From Jiella flava (GTDB lineage: Bacteria; Pseudomonadota; Alphaproteobacteria; Rhizobiales; Rhizobiaceae): a stretch of 64,000 bases of DNA. The stretch's first letter is position 1. Every line of letters begins with the position of its first letter. A model generated the notes under the pieces. That model did not search any database and was not told the origin of the DNA. It saw nothing but the letters and a program-made list of their open reading frames with translations. Shown here in pieces: positions 56,516 to 64,000 of this stretch. The stretch lies in assembly GCF_017349315.1 (NCBI RefSeq), contig NZ_JAFMPP010000001.1:124001-188000 (forward strand), written 5' to 3'. Both the position numbers and the translations under genes were made by a program.

Positions 56516-58885
56516 TCACGCCGTTGCGGCAAGGCAAGTCTCTTTATCCGCCGCCGCAATAGGACCCGGCCGGCCGAGGAAATAGCCCTGCCCCGCGTCG
56601 CAACCGATCCGGCGGAGCAATTCCAGCTGCGAGGCGCTCTCGATGCCCTCCGCCAGGATCGAGATGTTCAGCTCCCGGGCGATCATCATCAGCCCTCGCA
56701 GGATCGCCATCGACGGCTTGTCGGTTTCGGCAGTCGCCACGAAGGATCGATCGATCTTGATCCGGTCAAGCGGCATGTCTCGCAGATGGGCGAGTGAGGA
56801 ATAACCGGTGCCGAAGTCGTCCATGGCGATCGACACGCCCAGCGCCCGCATGGCGTTGAGGACCATCGCGATGTGCTTGCCATCCTCCGCAATCGCGGTT
56901 TCGGTCAGTTCGACTTCGAGACGATGGGGCGCCACGTTGCTCTCGGCCAAAGCGCGGGTCAGATGCGACAAGAGCCGGGGCGAATGGAACTGCACCGCCG
57001 AAATATTGACCGCCATATAAAGCTCGGCCGGCAATTTCGCCGCCTGCCGGCAGGCTTCCTCCAACACCCAGGCGCCGATCTCGACGATCTGCCCGGTCTC
57101 CTCGGCCAACGGTATGAACTGCGCTGGAGAAATCGGGCCGAGCACCGGATGCTGCCAGCGCAACAACGCCTCATAACCGATGAGCCGGTCATCGTGCTTC
57201 AGCGAATGGACCGGCTGATAGACCAAATGGAACTCGCCACGGGCAATCGCCACGCGCAGATCAACCTCAAGCTGGGCGCGCGCGGCGATTTTCTCGACCA
57301 TGCCAAGACAGTAGCGGCTGAGGCGATCGCCGCCCCGGCGCTTCGATTCGTAAAGCGCGATATCGCAGAACCGCATGAGTTCGGCAGCGTCTTTGGCCTC
57401 ACGGGTCGAACACAGGCCGATGCTGCAGCCGACGGAAATCTCATTGCCGCCGATCTGGAATGGCTGGCTGATCTGATCGAGGATCTCCTCGGCGATGGCC
57501 GTCGCGGCTTCGAGATCGCCATAGACCAGAACCGCCATCTCGTCGCCGCCGAGCCGAGCAACAAAGCCGGCCTCGCCGGCGATCTGCGACAGCCGCCCCG
57601 CGACCTCGATCAACAATTGATCGCCAACGCCGTGGCCGTAGGTATCGTTGATGATCTTGAAGCGATCGAGATCGAGCAGCAACAGCTTGAAATGGTTGTT
57701 GGGCTTGAAATCGTCTTCGAGCCGTTGCAACAGGGCCCGGCGATTCGGCAGACCGGTCAGCGGATCCCCATAGGCAAGCTCGGCGATGCGGCGTTGGGCC
57801 TCGCGCTGAGCCGAGACGTCGTCGAAGGTCAAGACGTAGCCACCCCCGTCGACCCGCCGCAATTCGACCTCCATGATCCGCCCGTCGTCCATCACATATT
57901 CGATGCTCTCGCTGTCTGCTGCCGACGTCCATAGTCGGGCGCGCTCGATTGCCAGTTTCCGCCGGTCCTGCGACCAGCCCTGCGCGTCGCCGATCGCCGC
58001 GATCACCTCGCTATGGGACATGCCTTGGCTGAGAATGCCGGGCTGCAGCCCTGTGATTTCGAGATACCGCCGGTTGAACAGCTGCAGCGAACCGTCCTCG
58101 CCGAAATAGACGAGGCCGTTCGACATGTTATCGAGGGCGGCGGCAAGGATTTCCGCGTGGCTGCGTGCCTGCGCCTGAAAGCGCCGCGAGGTGACAACGC
58201 CGAAGAACGCGCCCAAAAACAGCACTGTCGTGCCCGCCGCGGTGAAGATCGACAACATCGTGTTTTCCTGCGGCAGCACCAGGCGGCTGCGGAGCCCGAC
58301 GAACTCTGTTCCGGCGATGGCGACGAAATGCGTGCCGGCAACGGCGATCGTAAAAGCAAGGCCGGTGATGAGCCAGATCGGGCCCTTGCCGACCGGCAGC
58401 GCGCCCACGAGGGCGAGCGTGCCAGCGCCGACCAGACAGGCCAGCATGACCGATTCCGGCGAGGAGACCGGGACACCGATCAAAAGCCCCGCCATACCGG
58501 TGAAATGCATCCCTGCAATACCGAGGCCGGACAGTGCGCCCATAACGACACGCGCGACCCGGTTGGCCAAAACTGCCGACAGCGCAAAGGGCAGCCCAGC
58601 CAGCATGATCCCGACCAGCGCCGAGACAGCCGTGGTCCATCCCCCAAAGCTCAGCATCAGATCCGGTCGATAACCGAGCATGGCCACGAAATGGGTGGTC
58701 CAGACCCCGATTCCGGCGACGACCACGGCGCCGGCCAGCAGGCTTCGCCGCGGGCGCCCGGTGGCCAGAACGGCAAGCTGCAATAGTGTCGCCGAGAGCC
58801 ACCCCGCAACGAGGCAGATTGCCAGAGCGGTGGCGACGACACCGAGGGAATGGTCGGCAGCAAGTTGGGCGAGCGTCACGATCAT
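56516..58885 (-). CDS. MHYT-PAS-GGDEF-EAL cyclic-di-GMP protein
   Basis: The 789-aa membrane sensor. Residues 1-250 are the seven-helix MHYT domain: the repeated His-containing motifs are TTHFVAM, MHFTGMAG and THFVAIAG, proposed to bind copper and sense oxygen or CO/NO. A PAS segment (about 260-380), a GGDEF domain (RLGGDEMAVL near 445) and an EAL domain (YEALLRW near 570, then AMDDFGTGYSSL) follow. The diguanylate cyclase signature reads GGDEM. All usual phosphodiesterase residues seem present, so c-di-GMP hydrolysis is the likeliest output; whether it also synthesises is open. Monocistronic. Confidence 0.93.
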   Translation of the reverse strand: MIVTLAQLAADHSLGVVATALAICLVAGWLSATLLQLAVLATGRPRRSLLAGAVVVAGIGVWTTHFVAMLGYRPDLMLSFGGWTTAVSALVGIMLAGLPFALSAVLANRVARVVMGALSGLGIAGMHFTGMAGLLIGVPVSSPESVMLACLVGAGTLALVGALPVGKGPIWLITGLAFTIAVAGTHFVAIAGTEFVGLRSRLVLPQENTMLSIFTAAGTTVLFLGAFFGVVTSRRFQAQARSHAEILAAALDNMSNGLVYFGEDGSLQLFNRRYLEITGLQPGILSQGMSHSEVIAAIGDAQGWSQDRRKLAIERARLWTSAADSESIEYVMDDGRIMEVELRRVDGGGYVLTFDDVSAQREAQRRIAELAYGDPLTGLPNRRALLQRLEDDFKPNNHFKLLLLDLDRFKIINDTYGHGVGDQLLIEVAGRLSQIAGEAGFVARLGGDEMAVLVYGDLEAATAIAEEILDQISQPFQIGGNEISVGCSIGLCSTREAKDAAELMRFCDIALYESKRRGGDRLSRYCLGMVEKIAARAQLEVDLRVAIARGEFHLVYQPVHSLKHDDRLIGYEALLRWQHPVLGPISPAQFIPLAEETGQIVEIGAWVLEEACRQAAKLPAELYMAVNISAVQFHSPRLLSHLTRALAESNVAPHRLEVELTETAIAEDGKHIAMVLNAMRALGVSIAMDDFGTGYSSLAHLRDMPLDRIKIDRSFVATAETDKPSMAILRGLMMIARELNISILAEGIESASQLELLRRIGCDAGQGYFLGRPGPIAAADKETCLAATA

Positions 58886-59049
58886 TCCGCAACGTTAGAA
58901 AATCAGGTTAAATTTCTCCTGAACAAACTGCTCGCGCGCGAAAAATTGCAGGACACAATAGGCCGGCACAGATCGATTGGTGGCATCTGATCGGCAACGC
59001 GCCGACGGATTCGCCGCGCCGGGGCCGAGAGGCGCGCGAGAATTTGCCC

Positions 59050-59883
59050 CTATTTCGTCGCTCCCGCGGTCAAGCCAGAAATGAATTTTCTTTGAAAAAC
59101 CATATAGATAACGACCAAAGGGGCGATGACGATCACCGCGCCGGCAGTAAGGACGGGCGTGTTGACCGTGTAACGGCCCTGGAAGAAAAGCATGCCGATC
59201 GGAAGCGTGCGGTAGCTGTCGTCGTTGACCAGAATCAGCGGGATCAAAAACTCGTTCCAAGTCCAGATGAACAAAAAAACGCCAAGCGTCGACATCGCCG
59301 GTAACATTAACGGCACAATGACCCGGCGCAGGACATAGGCGCGCGTGGCACCGTCGAGAACCGCAGCCTCCAGAATATCCTTCGGCAATTGTTCCATCGC
59401 GCTCGCCATGAAGATTGTCGCGAAGGGAATCGACAGTGCGATTTGCGGCAAGATCAGCGCCGCGTAGGTGTTGATGAGCCCCGTGTATCGCATCTCGTAA
59501 TAGAGCGGAATGATGAAGGCTTCGACCGGCACCATCATGCCAAATGCCAACAGCGCAAAAAGGAAGCGTTTGAAGGGTAAACTCAAAAATGCGAAGGCGA
59601 AGCCCGAGAGGGTGCCAAGAAAAATCGAGACGATCACCACCGGAAAAACGATGAGCACCGAATTCAGGAAATAGACGCTGAAGTGCCCGTCGACCCAGGC
59701 GCTCGCGTAATTCTCAAAATGCGGATATTCGGGCAGCACGAAGGCACCCTGCATGAGGTCCGGACGGCTTTTTAGCGATGTGAGGATTAAAAGCCCGAAC
59801 GGCACGACCGTCACCAGCGCGAACGACCACATAATGATCCGTGTCGGCCAAACCGTCCGGCTGAGACTCAAACCGCCGCTCAT
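59050..59883 (-). CDS. Sugar ABC transporter permease (MalG type)
   Basis: The 277-aa permease with six membrane segments and the EAA motif KDILEAAVLDGATRAYVL. LTSLKSRPDLMQGAFVLPEYPHFENY follows the first helix (span). Its ATG overlaps the stop of the other permease (4 bp). Ligand unknown; the neighbouring glycosidase fragment suggests an oligosaccharide or glycoside. Confidence 0.9.
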   Translation of the reverse strand: MSGGLSLSRTVWPTRIIMWSFALVTVVPFGLLILTSLKSRPDLMQGAFVLPEYPHFENYASAWVDGHFSVYFLNSVLIVFPVVIVSIFLGTLSGFAFAFLSLPFKRFLFALLAFGMMVPVEAFIIPLYYEMRYTGLINTYAALILPQIALSIPFATIFMASAMEQLPKDILEAAVLDGATRAYVLRRVIVPLMLPAMSTLGVFLFIWTWNEFLIPLILVNDDSYRTLPIGMLFFQGRYTVNTPVLTAGAVIVIAPLVVIYMVFQRKFISGLTAGATK

Positions 59884-60776
59884 GACGTGCCTTTCCCACC
59901 GACCGGCCGCACCAGGCGGTGGACGGCATAATTGACGATAAAGACCAAAACCGCACCGACAATGGCGACGGCCGCGCCGTATCCGTAGCGGTTAAGCTGA
60001 AAGCCAAGCTGGTACATGTAGAGGTTCGGAACGAGCGTTGCGTTGGACGGGCCGCCGCGCGTCATGGTGAAGATGAGATCGAAGCTCTTGATCGACTGGA
60101 TGATCGTCAAGAGCAGCGCAATCCGGATTTCCGGCAAAAGCAGCGGCAAGGTGATGAAGAAGAAGGTGCGGGGCCCCTTGGCGCCGTCCACTTTTGCCGC
60201 CTCGAAGAGCGACGGTTCGATCCGCTGCATGCCTGACAGGAACAGGACCATACAAAAGCCGAAGAAATACCAGCTCGCGACCATCCCCACCGCCGGCAGC
60301 ACAAAGGTGAAGTCACCAAGCCAGGGCAAGGCGTATTTGCCGAGACCGGCGAGCTTCAAGGCCTGATTAAACGGGCCGAAGGCCGGATTGTAGAGCCAGT
60401 GCCAGATGATTCCGAGGACCGCCGTCGGCATGATATAAGGCAGAAAAAGCAGCGTCCGCAACGCGAGCTGTTCTTTTTGTCGAAATCTCCAGACGATCGA
60501 GGCGAGAACGATTCCGGATGAAATCGGAATAGCGCAGTAGAAAATCAGAAAAATTGCATTGTTTTTTAAAGATACGTAAAAAATATCGTCGCTGAAAAGT
60601 TTGATATAATTTCCAAAACCCACCCAATCAGGCCAAGCGATGCCATTCCACTGCGTTAAACTGATTCCAACAGCAGCGATAATGGGCCCCATAACCAGCG
60701 CGAAATAGATCAATAGAGCCGGCAGAACATAAACGAGATTCTTGCTGGGTCTGGCGTCGAGTGGGGAGAGCTTCAT
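59880..60776 (-). CDS. Sugar ABC transporter permease (MalF type)
   Basis: The 298-aa permease. GISLTQWNGIAWPDWVGFGNY follows the first helix (span), and the EAA loop reads PSLFEAAKVDGAKGPRTFFF. The frame is open 16 codons further upstream, but MKLSPLDARPS gives the standard N-terminus. It is 480 bp downstream of the binding-protein gene; the gap contains a hairpin and a copy of the dispersed repeat. No ATPase gene accompanies it in the window. Confidence 0.9.
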   Translation of the reverse strand: MKLSPLDARPSKNLVYVLPALLIYFALVMGPIIAAVGISLTQWNGIAWPDWVGFGNYIKLFSDDIFYVSLKNNAIFLIFYCAIPISSGIVLASIVWRFRQKEQLALRTLLFLPYIMPTAVLGIIWHWLYNPAFGPFNQALKLAGLGKYALPWLGDFTFVLPAVGMVASWYFFGFCMVLFLSGMQRIEPSLFEAAKVDGAKGPRTFFFITLPLLLPEIRIALLLTIIQSIKSFDLIFTMTRGGPSNATLVPNLYMYQLGFQLNRYGYGAAVAIVGAVLVFIVNYAVHRLVRPVGGKGTS

Positions 60777-61256
60777 ACGGGTTTTCCGGTTGATCGGCTT
60801 TCGGCCGATGCACGTCGGGATCACAGCATGCGGTGGGGCCGTGCGCGTGTGGCGAAAACGGAGACGGGCATTCGGATCAAAACACGCGAGGAGATAAAAA
60901 TTGACGGTACATCGGCATCACTTTGATCAAAGACAGCCGGCTTCCGCAAAAAGCCTTGAGCGCCACTTTCCAGGCGCCGTGTCATTGTTGGCCGTCTTGT
61001 CAAACCGCATCATTTTTCGCCGTCGCAACGCCACCGTATCGGCCCGAAAATCGGAATCGATTTTCGACAAAGTACGGTGAGTCAATTCAAAGGCTTAGAG
61101 CGACCTTTCTGCGTCCGATAGGACGCAGGGCGCTCTAAAAGACGGCGTCGCGCCTGCGCTGCTGGCTGGAGGCCTATTGCCAACCGGCCCGGCCGCTTCC
61201 GCCGCCGTCTGGGGCGGCGGAAGCGACGCGTCGCTGAAGCCCTTTACTTGCTCTTT
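60777..61256. other. Intercistronic gap with repeat copy and stem-loop
   Basis: 480 bp without a gene inside what should be one sugar-import operon. It holds the full repeat copy 2 (61038-61138) and, directly after the binding-protein gene, a perfect 13-bp hairpin (61194-61206 with 61213-61225, loop GTCTGG). Confidence 0.7.
61038..61138 (+). repeat. Dispersed composite inverted repeat, full copy 2
   Basis: Reverse-orientation counterpart of 16296-16392. The small hairpin has arms 61045-61053 and 61058-61066 (loop GAAT), then the palindrome from TTAGAGCG at 61095 to CGCTCTAA at 61138 around TGCGTCCGATAGGACGCA. The first 25 nt match the other copies exactly. Sits between the binding-protein and permease genes. 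Confidence 0.9.
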
Positions 61257-62585
61257 CTACTTGCTCTTCATGTAGGCTTGGTAGTCGGCATCAAGCTTGC
61301 CGATCAGCTGCTCCGGCGTCTCCTGACCGGCCAGCAGCAGTGGCGTGTTGTCGTCGAAGGTCTTCAGCATGGTGGGGCTTGACCAGTCCGGATAGTGGCC
61401 GAGCGCGTTGTTCTTGTTGAGCGCCGTCCAGATCGCGATGCCTTCCTTCAGAAGCGGCGGAACCTTGATATCCGCAGTGGCCGGCACCGAAGTTGCGGGC
61501 AGATAGCCCGCCTTGGCCCAGGTGACCGCCGCATCCTTGGAGACCATGTAATTGATATACTCGGCGGCAAGCTTCGTCTTATGCGCTTTTTTGGCAATGC
61601 TCGTGATCGCCCAGGCCAGATCGACGCCACCGACGGAGAGCGGATGAGTAACCCCCTTGGGCGCGGGAATCGCCATGAAGTGAATGTCGGGATTGGCCTC
61701 CATCTCGCCGAAATACCAGGTTCCCGAAATAAGGAACGCACCTTGGCCGGCAACGAAAAGCTGCACGGCATCATCACCGGAAATCCCTTGATAGCCATCG
61801 AAGAAATAGCCGTTTTGCGCCCAGTTCTGGACGATCTTTGTGGCCTGCAAATTGCCCGGTGTCTTAAAGGTTCCGCCGTGGCCATAGACGAGATCATCGA
61901 GTGCCTTGCGATTCGAGGCGTCGATATGCGCCTGTGAAATGCCGGCCAGCATGTGCAGCGCCAGATGCCCCTTGGACGTGCCGATCATGAAGGGCGTCTT
62001 GCCGGCGGCCTTGACCTTGTCGGCTGCGGCCATGAAATCAGCGAATGACTTGATCGGCAGTTTGACGCCCGCCTCTTCCAGCACCTTTTGATTGTAGTAG
62101 ACGCCGACGATCTCGCCGAGCGAAGAGATGCCATAGGTCGGACCGACGCCAAATTCGCCCTTGTCCGACCAGCGGTCGCGCTCCAGCAGACCATCGGACT
62201 GGCTCTCGGCCCAACCATATTGCTTGATGAAGGCATCAATCGGTTCGAGCAGATGTTGCTTGACCATCAGGCCCATGGCTCCGGCGCCCTGATTGACCTT
62301 CGTTACGTCCGGGCCATCGCCCGACGAGACGGCGAGCTTCAAAGTCATGTTCAAATCCGTGAAATCCCGCACGGTCCGGTCGAGTTTGACGTCAGGATGC
62401 GCCTTCGTGAAATTGCCGTTCAGCTCCGTCATCACGGCGGCACGTGATTGAGAATCGTGATCGTCCCAGACCGTCAGGGACGCAGCATGGACCCCGGTCG
62501 AAAGGCCGAGCATGGCGATACAGGCAAGAATACCGCCCCTCCTCGACTTCGGCGACAGGCCAAGCGAAAGTATGCTGTCGAACAT
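61257..62585 (-). CDS. Sugar-binding periplasmic protein of an ABC importer
   Basis: The 442-aa family 1 solute-binding protein. A signal sequence with a long n-region (hydrophobic GILACIAMLGLSTGVHA, cleaved after it) is followed by LTVWDDHDSQSRAAVM, GPDVTKVNQGAGAMGLM, ISGTWYFGEM and YINYMVSKDAAVTWA. ATG at 62585 has AAGGTGG in front; a GTG at 62594 is an alternative. An 11-bp direct duplication (TACTTGCTCTT at 61245 and 61258) spans its stop codon. Ligand not identifiable. Confidence 0.88.
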   Translation of the reverse strand: MFDSILSLGLSPKSRRGGILACIAMLGLSTGVHAASLTVWDDHDSQSRAAVMTELNGNFTKAHPDVKLDRTVRDFTDLNMTLKLAVSSGDGPDVTKVNQGAGAMGLMVKQHLLEPIDAFIKQYGWAESQSDGLLERDRWSDKGEFGVGPTYGISSLGEIVGVYYNQKVLEEAGVKLPIKSFADFMAAADKVKAAGKTPFMIGTSKGHLALHMLAGISQAHIDASNRKALDDLVYGHGGTFKTPGNLQATKIVQNWAQNGYFFDGYQGISGDDAVQLFVAGQGAFLISGTWYFGEMEANPDIHFMAIPAPKGVTHPLSVGGVDLAWAITSIAKKAHKTKLAAEYINYMVSKDAAVTWAKAGYLPATSVPATADIKVPPLLKEGIAIWTALNKNNALGHYPDWSSPTMLKTFDDNTPLLLAGQETPEQLIGKLDADYQAYMKSK

Positions 62586-62795
62586 CGGTTCCACCTTTCT
62601 GATTGGGTCTATCCATTTTCTTCGTTTCGGCCCGCCGGCACTTTCGCCGACGAACCGCCATGCTGCGCTGGGCCTTTACCGGTCCGGCGAATTGCTGCTA
62701 AAGCTCGCGTGTCCGGTCGTCATGATCGCGCATTGTCTGAATTTCGGCCCGACGCGCCCGTCGGCAGCGTCAATCGACGCAAGGCCGGGCACGCC

Positions 62796-63455
62796 ATGGC
62801 TGGCAAACAAGTCACCGTTGAAATGATGCCCCGTTCCAGCTGCTGTCGTATCCGCCCAGCCGTCGACGACGACGCGGACGCCCTCTTCGATATCTGCCTG
62901 AAGACAGCCGACGCCGGCGCTGATGCGAGCGCCCTCTTTGGCGATCCGCGTCTGCCCGGCTACATCTGGTCGGTGCCCTATCTGAAACTTGCGCCCGAAT
63001 TCGCTTATGTGCTTGCCGACGGCCTGCGCACGATCGGCTACGTCCTCGCGGTAGCGGATACGGCCCGGTTCGAAGACGAGCTTGAAAAAACCTGGTGGCC
63101 TCAGGTGCGTCGCGCGGTGGCCGACCTGCCACCCCGACGGCCGAATGATGCGCAGGCGCTTGAGCGGATCGCCGCGCCGCGACGAAGCCCACAATGGCTG
63201 CTCACCGATTATCCGGCGCATCTTCACATCAACATTCTGCCGATCAGGCAGTCTTCTGGATGGGGGCGCAAGATGGTCAACAAGACGCTTGACGCCTTGT
63301 CGTCGGCCCACGTGCCGGGCGTCCACGTCGGCCTGCACCCCCTGAACGAACGAGCACGGAGCTTTTACAGCCATCTCGGTTTTGAGAATGTCAGCCGCGA
63401 TGGTCATATCCTTTATGCGCGCCGGCTCCCGGGGCACGAAGGCAAGGCGGGGTGA
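62796..63455 (+). CDS. Acetyltransferase resembling the HAT-like domain of O-GlcNAcase
   Basis: About 219 aa, GNAT fold. IRPAVDDDADALFDICLKTADAG opens the domain (span), then GYVLAVADTARFEDELEKTWWP, LLTDYPAHLHINILP, the acetyl-CoA loop SSGWGRKMVNKTL, and GVHVGLHPLNERARSFYSHLGFE. The combination TW-x-P, YPAHLHI and LHPLNERARSFYSHLGF matches the bacterial relatives of the C-terminal pseudo-HAT domain of human O-GlcNAcase as I recall them. The function of these bacterial enzymes is unknown. Start at ATG 62796 is preferred over 62823/62826. Divergent from the sugar-binding gene and convergent with the glycosidase fragment. Confidence 0.75.
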   Translation: MAGKQVTVEMMPRSSCCRIRPAVDDDADALFDICLKTADAGADASALFGDPRLPGYIWSVPYLKLAPEFAYVLADGLRTIGYVLAVADTARFEDELEKTWWPQVRRAVADLPPRRPNDAQALERIAAPRRSPQWLLTDYPAHLHINILPIRQSSGWGRKMVNKTLDALSSAHVPGVHVGLHPLNERARSFYSHLGFENVSRDGHILYARRLPGHEGKAG

Positions 63456-63466
63456 CGGTCTGCCGT

Positions 63467-64000
63467 TCATGACTGACCCTCCGCATTCACAGCTTCGAGG
63501 CCGTATTTGAGAACGACGGCGGCGGGCATGGCGCTCCAGCCCTGAAGCAGGGATCCGCGCCCATAGGGGGGCGAGAAATATTCCACCGCCCCCGCCCAGC
63601 CGTTGGCAAGGCAGGTCTCCCACCAGCGCGTCAGGGCATAGCGTGCGCCGCCCAGGCCACGGCGCAGACGTTCTTCCGCATAAGCGCCGTCCCAATAGGG
63701 CCAGTCAGAACCGTTGTGATAGCGGAAATGGAAGGCCGTCTTGGAACGCGTATCCTTCGCCCGCTTGAAAGGCGGATAGGCGCAAAGCACCCCCCAGTCG
63801 CCGTAGGGCTGTTCGCTATTGTGGCGCGATTCGAGGACCTTGCCGAAGGCATTGAGCAGGCCGATGGCGCGCTCGGGCGAAATTGCGTCGTAACGGGCGA
63901 GCGTGACGCTGTCGAGGACGAGATGATCTTCGACGAAGCCGTCTGGGGCAATGTAGTCGGCATAGCTGCCGCGCTCGGAAACAAAGAGCCTATCCTCGAC
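63467..64000 (-). CDS. C-terminal part of a probable glycoside hydrolase (six-hairpin type)
   Basis: The gene runs off the right edge of the window; 177 residues to the stop at 63467-63469 are visible and no start is inside. Aromatic-rich segments such as GDWGVLCAYPPFK, HFRYHNGSDWPYWDGAY, TRWWETCLANGWAGAVEYFSP and GRGSLLQGWSAM are typical of alpha/alpha six-barrel enzymes (amylo-alpha-1,6-glucosidase or MGH1-like glycosidases). WDGAYAEERLRRG may hold a catalytic acid. The location next to a sugar importer suggests hydrolysis of the imported glycoside. The family assignment is tentative. Confidence 0.65.
   Translation of the reverse strand, partial: VEDRLFVSERGSYADYIAPDGFVEDHLVLDSVTLARYDAISPERAIGLLNAFGKVLESRHNSEQPYGDWGVLCAYPPFKRAKDTRSKTAFHFRYHNGSDWPYWDGAYAEERLRRGLGGARYALTRWWETCLANGWAGAVEYFSPPYGRGSLLQGWSAMPAAVVLKYGLEAVNAEGQS

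Overview
The window is 64 kb of GC-rich chromosome from an alphaproteobacterium, most probably a member of the Hyphomicrobiales (Rhizobiales). The evidence is a MinCDE system, a ChvE/GguAB-type sugar importer, a De Ley-Doudoroff galactose route (DgoK/DgoA), a urease operon starting with ureD-ureA, a formaldehyde-activating-enzyme homologue, the Anbu proteasome cluster, and high-GC codon use throughout. I cannot name the genus. No rRNA, tRNA, CRISPR array, transposase or prophage was seen.

Layout. 1-9 kb: a fragment of a membrane-tailed protein, a GNAT acetyltransferase, an ABC exporter, dapB, gpmA, a Fae-like protein that lacks the expected catalytic histidine, a small HNH protein, a Crp/Fnr regulator, and minCDE followed by an unannotated 49-aa gene and a strong terminator. 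9-19 kb: ferredoxin-NADP reductase and full-length metH with a palindromic operator, then an AT-rich scar and a DarT/DarG DNA ADP-ribosylation toxin-antitoxin pair. This pair sits where the rest of a urease operon should be: ureD and ureA are present, ureB and later genes are not. A J-domain protein and a D-amino-acid aminotransferase follow.

19-27 kb: one minus-strand galactose/arabinose operon (GntR regulator, chvE, gguA, gguB, sugar 1-dehydrogenase, dgoK, dgoA). 27-33 kb: an RND efflux pump with two tandem adaptors (TriABC-like) and a divergent MarR regulator. 33-38 kb: aldose dehydrogenase of the XylB type, TspO, an LprI-like protein, DUF3429, an FGGY pentulose kinase, inverted repeats and a RimL-type acetyltransferase. 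38-46 kb: a polyol operon (SorC regulator, smoE/F/G/K-type ABC importer, mannitol 2-dehydrogenase).

46-52 kb: the ATP-grasp/alpha-E/Anbu cluster, split by a TadE/TadG-like pair. 52-59 kb: a Tat-exported L,D-transpeptidase, a gamma-glutamyltransferase with a bile-acid-symporter-family transporter, and a MHYT-PAS-GGDEF-EAL protein. 59-64 kb: a third sugar ABC importer without its ATPase, an acetyltransferase resembling the HAT-like domain of O-GlcNAcase, and the C-terminal part of a probable glycoside hydrolase.

The dominant theme is uptake and oxidation of sugars and polyols: three binding-protein-dependent importers, each with a strong stem-loop just after the binding-protein gene. The most unusual features are the DarTG insertion at the broken urease operon, a dispersed composite inverted repeat of about 97 bp (two full copies and one partial), the Fae paralogue, the split Anbu cluster, and the small gene after minE.
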